Shown: piece by piece, positions 1 to 9,065 of the stretch | Layout of the letters: every line of letters begins with the position of its first letter | Position numbering within the stretch: position 1 is the stretch's first letter | The notes under the pieces: model-generated | Databases searched by the model: none | What the model was told of the DNA's origin: nothing | The model's input: the letters and a program-made list of their open reading frames with translations, nothing else | Program-made: the position numbers and the translations under genes | NCBI RefSeq assembly: GCF_014196335.1 | Contig: NZ_JACIDM010000003.1 | Coordinates: forward strand, 310,001-374,000 | Direction of reading: 5' to 3' | Length of the DNA stretch: 64,000 nucleotides | Source of the DNA: Brevundimonas lenta | GTDB taxonomy: Bacteria > Pseudomonadota > Alphaproteobacteria > Caulobacterales > Caulobacteraceae

Positions 1-920
1 ACTTCCTGGGCCGCACCTTCCGGGTGACGGCGCAGGCGGAGCCGACGTCGCGGGACGACGTCGCCGACATCGCCAACCTGAAGACCCGCTCGGCCTCGGG
101 CGCCATGGTGCCGATCGGTTCGGTGGCCACGCTGCGCGAGGACTCCGGCCCGTCGCGCGTCGTTCGCTACAACCTGTTCCCGGCCTCCGAGCTGCAGGGA
201 CAGGCCGCGGCCAACGTCTCGTCCGGTCAGGCGATCGCGAAGATGGAAGAACTGGCCCAGGCCACCCTTCCGCCGGGCTTCTCGTACGAGTGGACCGGCC
301 TGGCCCTGCAGGAGAAGCAGTCGGCCGGGGGCGCCACCGTGGTCTTCGCCCTGGCCGTGGTGTTCGTCTTCCTGGTGCTGGCCGCCCAGTACGAGGCATT
401 CACCCTGCCGCTGGCGGTCGTGCTGATCGTGCCGATGTGCATTCTCGCGGCCATGATCGGGGTCAACATCCGCGGTCTGGACAACAACATCCTGGTCCAG
501 ATCGGCCTGGTGGTGCTGATCGCGCTGGCGGCCAAGAACGCCATCCTGATCGTCGAGTTCGCCAAACAGGCCGAGGACGAGGGGCTGAACCGCTTCGACG
601 CCGCGGTCCGCGCCGCCAAGACCCGTCTGCGCCCGATCCTGATGACCTCCTTCGCCTTCATCTTCGGCGTCGTGCCGCTGATGCTGGCGACCGGCCCGGG
701 CGCCGAAATGCGCCAGTCGCTGGGGACAGCCGTGTTTTCGGGCATGCTGGGGGTGACCCTGTTCGGCCTGATCTTCACGCCGGTCTTCTACGTCGTCTGC
801 CGCTGGCTGGCGTCGAAGATGCCGAAGCCGCCCGAGAAGCAGGCGACCATCCCGACCACCCAGGGACTGCCGCCTCACGACCAACCAGAACCCGCCGCCC
901 CGCGGCTGGGAGATTCCTGA
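1..920 (+). CDS. RND multidrug efflux inner-membrane permease, C-terminal fragment (5' end outside window)
   Basis: The frame is open from base 3 to the stop at 918-920, so the gene enters from the left and only about 305 C-terminal residues are present. The text matches the end of AcrB/HAE1-type proton-driven exporters: a periplasmic porter segment (GFSYEWTGLALQEKQ), then five to six membrane helices including the conserved LVVLIALAAKNAILIVEFA stretch and the RLRPILMTSFAFIFGVVPL stretch. The protein would exchange drugs for protons in the inner membrane as a trimer. The last four bases TGATG overlap the start of the outer-membrane factor gene, so the two are translationally coupled. The membrane-fusion protein is presumably upstream, outside the window. 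Substrate cannot be told. Confidence 0.93.
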   Translation, partial: FLGRTFRVTAQAEPTSRDDVADIANLKTRSASGAMVPIGSVATLREDSGPSRVVRYNLFPASELQGQAAANVSSGQAIAKMEELAQATLPPGFSYEWTGLALQEKQSAGGATVVFALAVVFVFLVLAAQYEAFTLPLAVVLIVPMCILAAMIGVNIRGLDNNILVQIGLVVLIALAAKNAILIVEFAKQAEDEGLNRFDAAVRAAKTRLRPILMTSFAFIFGVVPLMLATGPGAEMRQSLGTAVFSGMLGVTLFGLIFTPVFYVVCRWLASKMPKPPEKQATIPTTQGLPPHDQPEPAAPRLGDS

Positions 921-2359
921 TGACGACCCGACCCCCTCTCCGGTTCCTGACCGCAACCGCCGGCGCCGCCCTCCTCCTGGCGTCGTGCGCGGTCGGGCCG
1001 AAGGCGCCTGACGCGACCCTTCCCCCCTCCGCGTCAGGCGCCTTCATAGGCGCCGCCACCCCCGCCGTTTCCGCGGAAGCGGCGCGGGACGACTGGTGGC
1101 GTCTGTACGACGATCCCGTCCTCGACGGTCTCGTCGGCGAGGCGCTGACCAACAACAACGAGCTGGAGGCCGCCGCAGCCAACCTGCGTCGCGTCCGTGC
1201 GGTTCTGGGCGAGACCCGCACCCAGCGACTGCCGGCGACCAACACGACCGCGTCCTACAACTACGGCCGACCGTCCGCCGCCACCGTCCCCGGGGCGGTG
1301 ATCGGCGAGGCGCTGGACGAGACCGAAACCTTCGACGTCGGCCTGGACGTCTCCTACGAGATCGACCTGTTCGGCCGCGTCGGATCCAGCATCCGGGCGG
1401 CGACGGCGGACGCCGACGCGGCCGCGGCCGCACTGGACGTCGTGCGCGTTTCGGTCGCCGCCGAGACCGCCCGCGCCTATGCCGATGCCTGCTCCGCCAA
1501 CGCCTCGATCGCAGTGGCCGAACGCAACATCCAGCTGCAGACCGACACCGTCGAACTGACCCAGCGCCTGCTCGACGCGGGCCAGGGCAACGGCCTCGAC
1601 GTCGCCCGCGCGCGATCGACCCTGGCCAGCACCCAGGGGGCGATGGCGCCCCTGCGGGCCCAGCGCGAAGCGGCCCTGTTCCGCCTGTCGACCCTGACCG
1701 GCCGCACCCCGGCCGAGGCCAGCGAAGCGGCGCGCGCCTGCCAGCGTCCGCCGCAACTCAAGCAGCCGATCCCGGTCGGCGACGGCGCCGCCATGCTGGC
1801 GCGTCGTCCGGACGTGCGTCGGGCGGAGCGCGATCTCGCGGCCGCCGCGGCGCGGGTCAATGTCGCCACCGCCGACCTGTATCCGCGCGTCATCCTGGGC
1901 GCCTCGGTCGGCTCGACCTCGCTGGACGGCGGCGACATCGGATCGGAGTCCGCGCTTCGCTTCGGCATCGGTCCGTTGATCAGCTGGTCGTTCCCGAACG
2001 TGTTCGCCGCACGGGCCCGGATCGAGCAGGCCAGCGCCGGCTCGGACATCGCCCTGGCCAATTTCGACCAGGCGGTTCTGGTGGCCCTGCAGGAGACCGA
2101 AACGGCGCTGGCGAACTACGCCAACGAGCTGGATCGGCGCACCGCCCTGCTGGAGGCCCGTGACCAGGCCGGCGCCGCCGCGCGCCTGTCCCGCCTGCGT
2201 TTCGACGCCGGCGCCGACAGCTTCCTGTCGGTCATCGACGCCGAGCGAACCCTGGCCCAGGCCGAGGGTCAGCTGGCCAATTCCGAGGCCCTCGTGACCA
2301 CCTACCAGATCGCCCTGTTCAAGGCGCTGGCGGGGGGCTGGGGCGCCTCTCCGGCCTGA
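920..2359 (+). CDS. Outer-membrane efflux lipoprotein, OprM/NodT family
   Basis: This 479-residue protein is the TolC-like channel partner of the preceding RND pump. It opens with a lipoprotein signal, a hydrophobic run ending in LLLASC, so Cys would be acylated after cleavage. Two repeats of the outer-membrane efflux domain follow, with typical features: WWRLYDDPVLDGLVGEAL near the N-terminus, the long helical segments LEAAAANLRRVRAVLGETR and RAERDLAAAAARVNVATADLYP, and a C-terminal helix LVTTYQIALFKALAGGW. The ATG at 920 overlaps the permease stop by one base. A start further upstream in the same frame would run through the permease in another frame and is rejected. NodT-type lipoprotein channels are common in Caulobacteraceae. 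Confidence 0.93.
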   Translation: MTTRPPLRFLTATAGAALLLASCAVGPKAPDATLPPSASGAFIGAATPAVSAEAARDDWWRLYDDPVLDGLVGEALTNNNELEAAAANLRRVRAVLGETRTQRLPATNTTASYNYGRPSAATVPGAVIGEALDETETFDVGLDVSYEIDLFGRVGSSIRAATADADAAAAALDVVRVSVAAETARAYADACSANASIAVAERNIQLQTDTVELTQRLLDAGQGNGLDVARARSTLASTQGAMAPLRAQREAALFRLSTLTGRTPAEASEAARACQRPPQLKQPIPVGDGAAMLARRPDVRRAERDLAAAAARVNVATADLYPRVILGASVGSTSLDGGDIGSESALRFGIGPLISWSFPNVFAARARIEQASAGSDIALANFDQAVLVALQETETALANYANELDRRTALLEARDQAGAAARLSRLRFDAGADSFLSVIDAERTLAQAEGQLANSEALVTTYQIALFKALAGGWGASPA

Positions 2360-2374
2360 TTTTTCCGGCGGGGG

Positions 2375-2403
2375 TTGACGCCGCCGGTCGCCTTCTGCAC
2401 CGT
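2375..2403 (+). promoter_or_regulatory. Possible sigma-70 type promoter of the met operon leader
   Basis: TTGACG at 2375-2380 lies just before the riboswitch. A 17-18 base spacer leads to CACCGT/ACCGTA around 2398-2404, a weak -10 match. The position is right for a transcript that begins a few bases before the aptamer. The -35 is good and the -10 is poor, so this is only a candidate. Confidence 0.3.
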
Positions 2404-2408
2404 AAGGG

Positions 2409-2531
2409 CACTCATCAAGACCGGCTGAGGGATAGGCCCTTTGACGCCGGGGCAACCTTCCAGGATCCACCCGATCCTGGAGATGGTGCCAACTCCTGCG
2501 GGGCGTCTTCGGAAGCCGCGAGAGATGAGTG
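2409..2531 (+). ncRNA. SAM-I (S-box) riboswitch controlling the metX-metB-hom operon
   Basis: The leader carries the S-box core in order: AUCAAGA after the 5' side of P1, GAGGGAUAGGCCC, GGCAACC, GGUGCCAA-CUCC-GC, and GAGAGAUGAG closing P1. The outer stem pairs CACUCAUC (2409-2416) with GAUGAGUG (2524-2531), eight base pairs. The P3 hairpin is the long near-perfect pair CCAGGAUC/GAUCCUGG at about 2460-2481. No terminator hairpin with a U-tract lies between P1 and the start codon. Instead P1 ends exactly at the ribosome-binding sequence GAAGGA (2531-2536). Binding of S-adenosylmethionine should stabilise P1 and hinder translation of metX. The aptamer match is direct; the translational mechanism is inferred from spacing. 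Confidence 0.93.
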
Positions 2532-2547
2532 AAGGAATCGGCTCCGC

Positions 2548-3618
2548 ATGCGGGGTCCGCGTAACTTCACGGGTCTGTCACCACAGGAATTGGCTGCCCC
2601 TCCAGTCTCGTTGAGCGAGCTCTGGAGCAGGACATTGGCGTCCGCGGACTGGCCCATCGACGAAGCGCCCGGCAGGGATGTCGTCGCCCTCATCCCCGAA
2701 GATTTCCGCCTGGAGTCCGGCGAGCGCCTGGCCGCGACCACGCTGGCCGGCCGTCTGCACGGTCCGGAACACGGCCCGCTGGTCGTGGTCGCCGGCGGCA
2801 TCTCCAGCGGACGGTTCGCGACGCGCTGGTGGTCGTGGGCGGTGCGCAGCGGCGGCCCCGTCGACCTGAACCGCGTCCGCGTTCTGGCCTTCGATCTTCT
2901 GCCCGGCCGCGATGGGCCGGGCGTCACCATCACGACGGCCGACCAGGCCAGGCTGCTGGCGATCCTGCTCGACGCGCTGGACGAACCGGCGATCGACGCC
3001 TTCGTCGGCGCCTCCTACGGCGGCTGCATCGGCCTGGCGTTCGCGACGACCTTCCCCGAGCGCATCCGCTCGCTGGTCGCCATCTCGGCCCCTCACCTGG
3101 CGCACCCGGCGGCCACGGCCTGGCGCGGCGTGCAGCGTCGCCTGCTGGCCTTCGCCCGTGACTGCGGCCGCGAGTCCGAGGGCGTGGCCCTGGCCCGCGA
3201 ACTGGCCATGACGACCTACCGCACCCCGGACGAGTTCGGCCTGCGCTTCGCCCCGACCCCGCCGGCCCGGGCGGGCGAGGCCTATCCGGTCTGCGACTAT
3301 CTGATCGCCCGCGGCGCCGCCTATGACGAGGTCACCAGCGCCGCCCGCTGGATCGCCCTGTCGGACTCGCTGGACCGCCACGCCGTCCGGCCGGAGCAGA
3401 TCCGCTGCCCGCTGACGGTTCTCGGTTTCACCTCCGACCGCCTCGTCCCGATCGACGACCTGCGCGAGCTGGCCGCGCTCGCTCCGGCGGGCCGCCTCAT
3501 CGAGGCCCCCTCGATCTTCGGCCACGACGCCTTCCTGAAGGAGCGCGAGGTCGTCGGCCGCGCGCTCCACGACGCCCTCCTCCCCCTCAATGCCCTGCCC
3601 CGCGAGATCGCCGCATGA
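2548..3618 (+). CDS. metX: Homoserine O-acyltransferase, MetX-type alpha/beta hydrolase
   Basis: The 356-residue protein is an alpha/beta-hydrolase of the MetX family. It activates homoserine by O-acylation (succinyl or acetyl) as the first committed step of methionine synthesis. The nucleophile elbow is GASYGGCIGLAF near residue 154, and the catalytic Asp and His lie in TSDRLVPIDDL and FGHDAFLKE near the C-terminus. The ATG at 2548 follows GAAGGA by eleven bases and directly follows the SAM riboswitch. Its stop overlaps the metB start (ATGA). The partner is MetB rather than a sulfhydrylase, and MetX enzymes encoded beside metB are often succinyltransferases, so O-succinylation is likely but not proven by the sequence. 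The N-terminal 25 residues are not clearly conserved, so a later start is possible. Confidence 0.88.
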   Translation: MRGPRNFTGLSPQELAAPPVSLSELWSRTLASADWPIDEAPGRDVVALIPEDFRLESGERLAATTLAGRLHGPEHGPLVVVAGGISSGRFATRWWSWAVRSGGPVDLNRVRVLAFDLLPGRDGPGVTITTADQARLLAILLDALDEPAIDAFVGASYGGCIGLAFATTFPERIRSLVAISAPHLAHPAATAWRGVQRRLLAFARDCGRESEGVALARELAMTTYRTPDEFGLRFAPTPPARAGEAYPVCDYLIARGAAYDEVTSAARWIALSDSLDRHAVRPEQIRCPLTVLGFTSDRLVPIDDLRELAALAPAGRLIEAPSIFGHDAFLKEREVVGRALHDALLPLNALPREIAA

Positions 3619-4811
3619 CCTGTTCGACCGAAGCCCACCCCTGTACGACCGCCGCCCGTCACGGCGTGAACAGCGATCCGGCGCACGGGGCGGTGATGCC
3701 GCCGCTGTACCTGTCCTCGAACTACAGCTTCGACGGACTCGATGGGAAACGGCGCTACGACTACACGCGCTCGGGCAATCCGACCCGCGACGTGCTGGGC
3801 GAGACACTGGCCAAGCTTGAAGGCGGCTGCGGCGCCGTGGTCACGGCCACCGGCATGGCGGCGGTCGATCTGGCGCTTTGCTCGCTGGAGCCGGGCGACC
3901 TGCTGATCGCCCCGCATGATCTGTACGGCGGAACGCATCGGCTGCTGTCGGCCCGCGCCCGGCGCGGCCATTTCGAGGTGGCCTTCGTAGACCAGAACGA
4001 TCGCGCCGCGCTGGACGCCGCCTTCGCCCTGAAGCCGAAACTGATCCTGATCGAGACCCCGTCCAATCCGCTGATGCGGGTGGTCGACGTGGCCGACATT
4101 TGCGCCCGCGCGAAGGCCGTCGGCTGCAAGGCGGCGGTGGACAACACCTTCCTGTCGCCGGCGCTGCAGCAGCCCATCGCCCTGGGCGCCGACCTGGTGA
4201 TCCACTCGACCACCAAATACATCAACGGCCACTCCGACGTGGTCGGCGGTTGCGTGGTGGCGAAGGACCCGGCCGACCTGGAGCAGTTGACCTGGTGGGC
4301 CAACTGCCTGGGCGTCACCGGCTCGCCGTTCGACGCCTATCTGACCCTGCGCGGCGTGCGCACCCTGTTCGCCCGCATCGAGCGCCAGCAGGCGACGGCC
4401 GGCCGGATCGCCGAATGGCTGGCCGCCCATCCGGCGGTGAAGGCGGTCCACTATCCCGGCCTGAAGAGCCACCCGGGCCACGCCGTCGCGGCGCGCCAGC
4501 AGGCCGGTTTCGGCGCCATGCTGAGCTTCGAACTGGCCGACATCGACTCCGTGCGTACGCTGGTCGACGGGCTGGAGGTCTTCACCCTGGCGGAGTCGCT
4601 GGGCGGCGTCGAAAGCCTGATCGCCCACCCGACGCTGATGACCCACGCCGCCATGACGCCCGAAGCGCGCGCGACCGCCGGCATCTCCGACGGCCTGCTG
4701 CGTCTGTCGATCGGGCTGGAGCATCCCGAAGACCTGCTGGCCGACCTGTCCACGGCGCTGGCCGCCGTGCCGCTGCCACAGGCGGCGCCGCTCGCCGCCG
4801 AAGCCGCCTGA
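3615..4811 (+). CDS. metB: Cystathionine gamma-synthase
   Basis: This cytosolic PLP enzyme joins activated homoserine and cysteine to give cystathionine. The 398 residues follow E. coli MetB closely: PPLYLSSNYSF, YDYTRSGNPTRDVLGETLA, PHDLYGGTHRLL, IETPSNPLMRVVDVADI, VDNTFLSPALQQPIALGADL, the PLP lysine K201 in HSTTKYINGHSDVVGG, and the C-terminal FTLAESLGGVESLIAHPTLMTHA. The gene starts inside the metX stop (ATGA overlap), so both are under the SAM riboswitch. The strong match across the whole length makes MetB much more likely than O-acylhomoserine sulfhydrylase. Confidence 0.93.
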   Translation: MTCSTEAHPCTTAARHGVNSDPAHGAVMPPLYLSSNYSFDGLDGKRRYDYTRSGNPTRDVLGETLAKLEGGCGAVVTATGMAAVDLALCSLEPGDLLIAPHDLYGGTHRLLSARARRGHFEVAFVDQNDRAALDAAFALKPKLILIETPSNPLMRVVDVADICARAKAVGCKAAVDNTFLSPALQQPIALGADLVIHSTTKYINGHSDVVGGCVVAKDPADLEQLTWWANCLGVTGSPFDAYLTLRGVRTLFARIERQQATAGRIAEWLAAHPAVKAVHYPGLKSHPGHAVAARQQAGFGAMLSFELADIDSVRTLVDGLEVFTLAESLGGVESLIAHPTLMTHAAMTPEARATAGISDGLLRLSIGLEHPEDLLADLSTALAAVPLPQAAPLAAEAA

Positions 4812-4823
4812 GGGAACGACGCC

Positions 4824-6041
4824 ATGACCGCCCTCCCCCTGCCCCGTTCTTTCCCGGCTCTCCCCGAGACCGCCGCCCACGCCGACGAGCCTGTAGCCCT
4901 CCTGCAGCTCGATGCGACTGACGCGATCGAGGCCGCTTCCGCGGTCTATCGCGAGGTCCGGCGCGGGCGGCGTGTCGTGGCGGTCGCCTCCGGCGGCGGC
5001 GATGCGCCGGCGCGCCTGATCGAAGCCCTGGACGCCATCGGCGTCGCCGCCGTCCAGCCCGCTCCGGGCGAGGCCCTTCTGCCCTCCGGTGTGGCTGTCG
5101 TCGCCGGACCGGACATCGGCGCCCGTCGCACCGTTGCGCCGTCGCGGGTGCTGCGGGTCGCCCTGGCCGGGTGCGGCGTCGTCGGCGGCGGCGTGCTGAC
5201 GCGGCTGCAAGCCGATCCGCGGTTCGAGGTCGTCGGCGTGCTCGTCCGCGATCCCGGCAAGGCGCGCGACGTCGTCCTGCCTCCGGAACTGACGCTGTCC
5301 GATCCGGCGGCGCTGCTGGCGCGCGAGCCGGACGTGCTGGTCGAAGCCATCTCCGACGCCTCGACCGGCCTGGCCCTGATCCGGGCGGCGCTGGCGCGCG
5401 GGATCGATGTGGTCAGCGCCAACAAACAGGCGGTCGGCGGCGATCTGGCCGCCTTGACCTCGCTGGCGGAAACGTCCGGCGCGCGGCTGCTCTATTCGGC
5501 CAGCGTCGGCGGCGGCGCGCCGCTGATCGAGACCGTGCGACGGGCCCGGGCGCACGCGCCCGTGGTGCGGATCGAGGCGGTGCTGAACGGCACCTGCAAC
5601 TACATCCTCAACCGCCTGGCCGACGGCCGCGACTTCGACGAGGCGCTGATCGGGGCCCGGGAAGCGGGCTTCGCCGAGGAGGATCCGTCCGCGGACCTGA
5701 CCGGCCTGGACGCGGCGGCCAAGCTGGCCATCCTGGCGCATGAAGCCCTGGACGGCGGCCTGTCGCCCGACCGGATCGCCCGCGAGACCCTGGCGGCGGA
5801 GGCGGTGCTGCCGACCGGCCGGGTGCGGCAGCTGGCGCGGCTGGACGTTCGAAAGAATCTCGCCGGCGTCGCCTTCCGGGCCGTCGACGGCGATCCGCTG
5901 TTCGCTGATCTGCCGGACGAGTGGAACGCGCTGCGGGTGACGACGGGCGACGGACGGGTGTTCACCGCTCGCGGCCGTGGCGCCGGACGCGTCCCGACCA
6001 CCGAAAGCGTCTGGGCCGACCTGTCCGAGCTCGCAGGCTAA
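4824..6041 (+). CDS. hom: Homoserine dehydrogenase with a degenerate aspartokinase-like N-terminus
   Basis: The C-terminal 290 residues are a homoserine dehydrogenase, which reduces aspartate semialdehyde to homoserine with NAD(P)H. It has a Rossmann loop GCGVVGGGV near residue 116, IDVVSANKQAVGG, the signature LNGTCNYIL near 252 and the substrate motif GFAEEDPSADLTGLDAAAKLAILA. It ends at GRGAGRVPTTESVWADL, as in the bifunctional ThrA/MetL enzymes, with no C-terminal ACT domain. The first 105 residues (VYREVRRGRRVVAVASGGG, SGVAVVAGPDIGA) loosely resemble scraps of an aspartokinase, but the kinase KFGG motif is absent. Twelve bases separate it from metB, so it belongs to the same SAM-controlled operon and feeds metX. 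Confidence 0.9.
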   Translation: MTALPLPRSFPALPETAAHADEPVALLQLDATDAIEAASAVYREVRRGRRVVAVASGGGDAPARLIEALDAIGVAAVQPAPGEALLPSGVAVVAGPDIGARRTVAPSRVLRVALAGCGVVGGGVLTRLQADPRFEVVGVLVRDPGKARDVVLPPELTLSDPAALLAREPDVLVEAISDASTGLALIRAALARGIDVVSANKQAVGGDLAALTSLAETSGARLLYSASVGGGAPLIETVRRARAHAPVVRIEAVLNGTCNYILNRLADGRDFDEALIGAREAGFAEEDPSADLTGLDAAAKLAILAHEALDGGLSPDRIARETLAAEAVLPTGRVRQLARLDVRKNLAGVAFRAVDGDPLFADLPDEWNALRVTTGDGRVFTARGRGAGRVPTTESVWADLSELAG

Positions 6042-6076
6042 AAAAACGCCGCCGGCCCTGGAGGGGACCGGCGGCG
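6040..6076 (-). terminator. Rho-independent terminator of the TonB-dependent receptor gene
   Basis: CGCCGCCGG (6047-6055) pairs perfectly with CCGGCGGCG (6068-6076). Read on the minus strand, the hairpin is followed by seven T residues (the A-run at 6040-6046), a classical terminator for the receptor gene that ends at 6102. On the plus strand the hairpin follows the hom stop but no T-run follows it, so termination in that direction would be weaker. Confidence 0.85.
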
Positions 6077-6101
6077 AAGGAAGCGCTTCGGTTCAGGACG
6101 A

Positions 6102-9065
6102 TCAGAAGCGGTAGCGTGCGCCGACGTAATATTGACGGCCGGTGTGGTGGTAGACCGAGGTGCTCTGACGGTCGTCAGTGCCCACCCACTGGTGGTTTTC
6201 CTCGTCGGTCAGGTTCAGGGCTTCGAAGGTCAGCTCGACCTGGTCGGTGACCTGGTACGAGGCCGAGGCGTCGAGGTTGAACGTCTCCGCCTTGCCTTCG
6301 AGGTCGTTGCCGTTACGGCCCGGAACGTTCTGCAGGTACTGGTCGCGGTACGCAGCCGAGACGCGGGCCGAGAACTTGTCGTCCTCGTAGTACAGCGTGG
6401 CGTTCCACGATTCCGGCGACAGGTTGATCAGGTCATTGCTGACCGTGACGGTGCAGAAGTTGTTCACCCGGGTGTCGCAGTAGTCGATCTCCGACTCGAC
6501 GTGGGTGTAGTTCAGCTGCACGCCCGTGTTCGAAAGCAGGCCCGGCAGGAACCGGAAGGGCTGCTGATAGCTGATTTCGAAGCCCTTCAGCGGACCGCCC
6601 TTGGTGTTCACCGCCGAGGTCAGCTGGAAGATGGTCGTGGCGTCGCAGTTGCCCGCCCCGCCGGGGCAGAAGGCCGGCGCGAAGGCCGACGGATTCAGGG
6701 CCGTCAGGGCCGCATACGGCAGGTCCTGGCGAAGGATCTGAATGTAGGTGTCGATGTCCTTGTAGAACCAGGCGAAGGACAGCAGGCTTTCCTTGGCGAA
6801 ATACCACTCGACGCTGAAGTCCAGGGTGTCGGCGCGGAACGGCTCAAGACCCACATTGCCGATCGTCGCGGTGAAGTTCGGGCCGGTCGACAGCGAGGTG
6901 GTCGGGACCAGGTAGTTGGTGCCGGCCAGGGTGTTGCCGATCTGCGGACGGGCCATGACCTTGGCCGCACCGAAGCGCAGGTACAGGTCTTCGGTCGGCT
7001 GCAGGACCAGGTTCAGCGACGGCAGGGTGTCGTCGTATTCGTGGAAGCCGGTGACCTTGGTGCCGCCGCCGGTCGAGCTGTAGCCGGTGGCTTCCAGGCT
7101 GGTCCGGACGTGGCGGACGCCGAAGTTACCACGCAGCGGCATGGCGAACAGTTCGGTGTTGAAGTCGGCCTGGGCGTAGACCGCCAGGTCTTCCTCGTAG
7201 ATCCGGCGGTTGCCGTTGCGGGCGTTGCCGTTGGTGATGCTGGTCAGGCGGTAGTCGCCGCCCGGCACGCCGGTGTCGCAGTTGCAGTAGATGTTGAACA
7301 GGTCGGCGATGGCGTCCAGGTCCGGACGCAGCCAGCTGGTGTCGACTCCGTTCGGGGCCAGGCCGCTGCCGAAGCCGGTCAGCATCGTGGAGATGTCGGC
7401 GACCGTTGTGCCGGCCGGCAGGGCCGGAACGTCGGTTTCCACGGCGCGACGGGCTTCGAACGAATCCGAATCGTAGGTCTTGAAGTTGACCCCGCCCTTG
7501 ATGGTCACGAACTCGGAGAAATCATACTCAAGGTCGCCCTGCCACGAGGTGAACAGGGTATCGACGCTGTTCGGGCGCAGACGGATTTCCGAGCGCGGCA
7601 GGGCGGCGACGGTGTTGCCGAGATTGACGCCGCGCCAGGCCCAGGCGGCCGGATCGGTGACGTCGAAGCCGTAGTCGATCACCGGGGCGTTCATGTTGCC
7701 GCGGAAGTCGTACGAATAGCCCTGGGTGTTCTGGCGATCGAGCGTGACCGTCGTCTGGATCGGGTTGTCGAAATTCGACTCGGCCTGGCCGTAGTAGAAG
7801 CGGCCCCGGAAGTTGTCGGCGAAGTCATGCTCGGCCGAGAGGCTGATCTGCGTGTACTCGGTCGACAGGACGTCGAAGCGGCTTTCCGACCGGATGTCGA
7901 CGTTGTCGAACACGCCGTAGACCAGCATGTTGTTCTCGACCACGGCCTCGCGCACGCCGATTTGCGGCTGGCCGCCGGCGCCCGCGTTGCGGCTGAACGA
8001 CAGGGCTTCCAGGAAGTCTTCCTGACGCGTCGCGTCCAGCTTCGAATACAGGATGTCCAGCGACACCAGGGTCGCCGTGGTCGGGCGGTACTGGAACGAA
8101 CCGGTGATGCCCAGGCGCTCTTGCTCGTGGGTCAGACGGCCATAGCGCGGCAAGCGCGGGATGAAGACGTTGGCCTGGTTGGCGGTGTTGTAGGCCGCGA
8201 CATTCGCGGGCGTATTAGCCGGCCGCGTGACACCGCTGCACGAGCCGGAGCCGGGGGCGCAGAAGCCGCCGCTGTTGGTGGAGCCCGGAGGGGCCGCCGG
8301 AGCCCAACGGACCGAGCTGAAGCCTTCTTCAAGCAGGCTGCGCTCGCTGTAGGCCAGAGAGACCAGGGCGCCGAACTCGTCGTTCGAGCCGAACTGGTCG
8401 CTCAGCAGGAAGGCGACGCGCGGATTGTATTTCTCCGACAGGTCGTTGTAGCCGACCTGGGCCGAGGCGGCGGCGGTGAAGCCGTCATAGTCGAACGGGC
8501 GAACGGCCTGCAGGTCGACGGTGGCGCCCAGCGAACCTTCTTCAGTCTCGGCCGCGGCGGTCTTGCGCACGGTGATCGAGTTGAAGAGCTCGGAAGCGAA
8601 GACGTTGAAGTCGAAGCCGCGGCCGCGGTTGGCGCCGCCCGACGAGTCGGTCGCGCCGGTGGTGGCCTGGGCCTCCATGCCGTTGATGCGGGTGCGGGTG
8701 AAGTCGGCGCCCAGGCCGCGGACGGTGATCGAACGGCCTTCGCCGGCGTCGCGGTCGATGGCGACGCCCGGAATGCGCTGGATCGATTCAGCCAGGTTCA
8801 GGTCGGGGAAGTCGGCGATGTCCTCGGCGACGATGACGTCGACCACGCCGGTCTCGCGGCGCTTGGCGTCGAGGCCCGCGCTCAGGCTGGCGCGGAAGCC
8901 GGTGACGACGATTTCGTCGATCTCGGTCGCGTCTTCCTGCGGCTGGGCGTCCTGTGCGGCGGCGGCGCCGATGCCCAGCGACAGGGCCACGGCCAGACCG
9001 GACGCTCCCACGAACAGGCTACGACGAAGGGCGCGGGTCATCCCCGGCTGAATGGCTTGCATCAT
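6102..9065 (-). CDS. TonB-dependent receptor, Caulobacter/Xanthomonas carbohydrate type
   Basis: A 987-residue outer-membrane receptor. A long signal peptide (RRSLFVGASGLAVALSLGIG, cleaved near AAAAQDA) is followed by a TonB-box-like stretch EIDEIVVTGF. Then comes the plug with DFPDLNLAESIQRIPGVAIDR, SITVRGLGADFTRTRINGMEA and GSLGATVDL, and a beta barrel ending in aromatic YYVGARYRF. This is the long family found in oligotrophic alphaproteobacteria and xanthomonads. The gene faces the first pectate lyase across a 151-base region with two palindromic operators and lies beside kduD/kduI. Pectin fragments (oligogalacturonides) are therefore the likely ligand; this is inferred from context only. 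The first ATG (9065) or the internal MTRALRR start would both leave a signal peptide. Confidence 0.92.
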   Translation of the reverse strand: MMQAIQPGMTRALRRSLFVGASGLAVALSLGIGAAAAQDAQPQEDATEIDEIVVTGFRASLSAGLDAKRRETGVVDVIVAEDIADFPDLNLAESIQRIPGVAIDRDAGEGRSITVRGLGADFTRTRINGMEAQATTGATDSSGGANRGRGFDFNVFASELFNSITVRKTAAAETEEGSLGATVDLQAVRPFDYDGFTAAASAQVGYNDLSEKYNPRVAFLLSDQFGSNDEFGALVSLAYSERSLLEEGFSSVRWAPAAPPGSTNSGGFCAPGSGSCSGVTRPANTPANVAAYNTANQANVFIPRLPRYGRLTHEQERLGITGSFQYRPTTATLVSLDILYSKLDATRQEDFLEALSFSRNAGAGGQPQIGVREAVVENNMLVYGVFDNVDIRSESRFDVLSTEYTQISLSAEHDFADNFRGRFYYGQAESNFDNPIQTTVTLDRQNTQGYSYDFRGNMNAPVIDYGFDVTDPAAWAWRGVNLGNTVAALPRSEIRLRPNSVDTLFTSWQGDLEYDFSEFVTIKGGVNFKTYDSDSFEARRAVETDVPALPAGTTVADISTMLTGFGSGLAPNGVDTSWLRPDLDAIADLFNIYCNCDTGVPGGDYRLTSITNGNARNGNRRIYEEDLAVYAQADFNTELFAMPLRGNFGVRHVRTSLEATGYSSTGGGTKVTGFHEYDDTLPSLNLVLQPTEDLYLRFGAAKVMARPQIGNTLAGTNYLVPTTSLSTGPNFTATIGNVGLEPFRADTLDFSVEWYFAKESLLSFAWFYKDIDTYIQILRQDLPYAALTALNPSAFAPAFCPGGAGNCDATTIFQLTSAVNTKGGPLKGFEISYQQPFRFLPGLLSNTGVQLNYTHVESEIDYCDTRVNNFCTVTVSNDLINLSPESWNATLYYEDDKFSARVSAAYRDQYLQNVPGRNGNDLEGKAETFNLDASASYQVTDQVELTFEALNLTDEENHQWVGTDDRQSTSVYHHTGRQYYVGARYRF

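Noticed and set aside
3321..5741. An 806-codon minus-strand frame opposite metX, metB and hom
   Set aside because: Shadow of three conserved enzymes; no ribosome site or recognisable domain.
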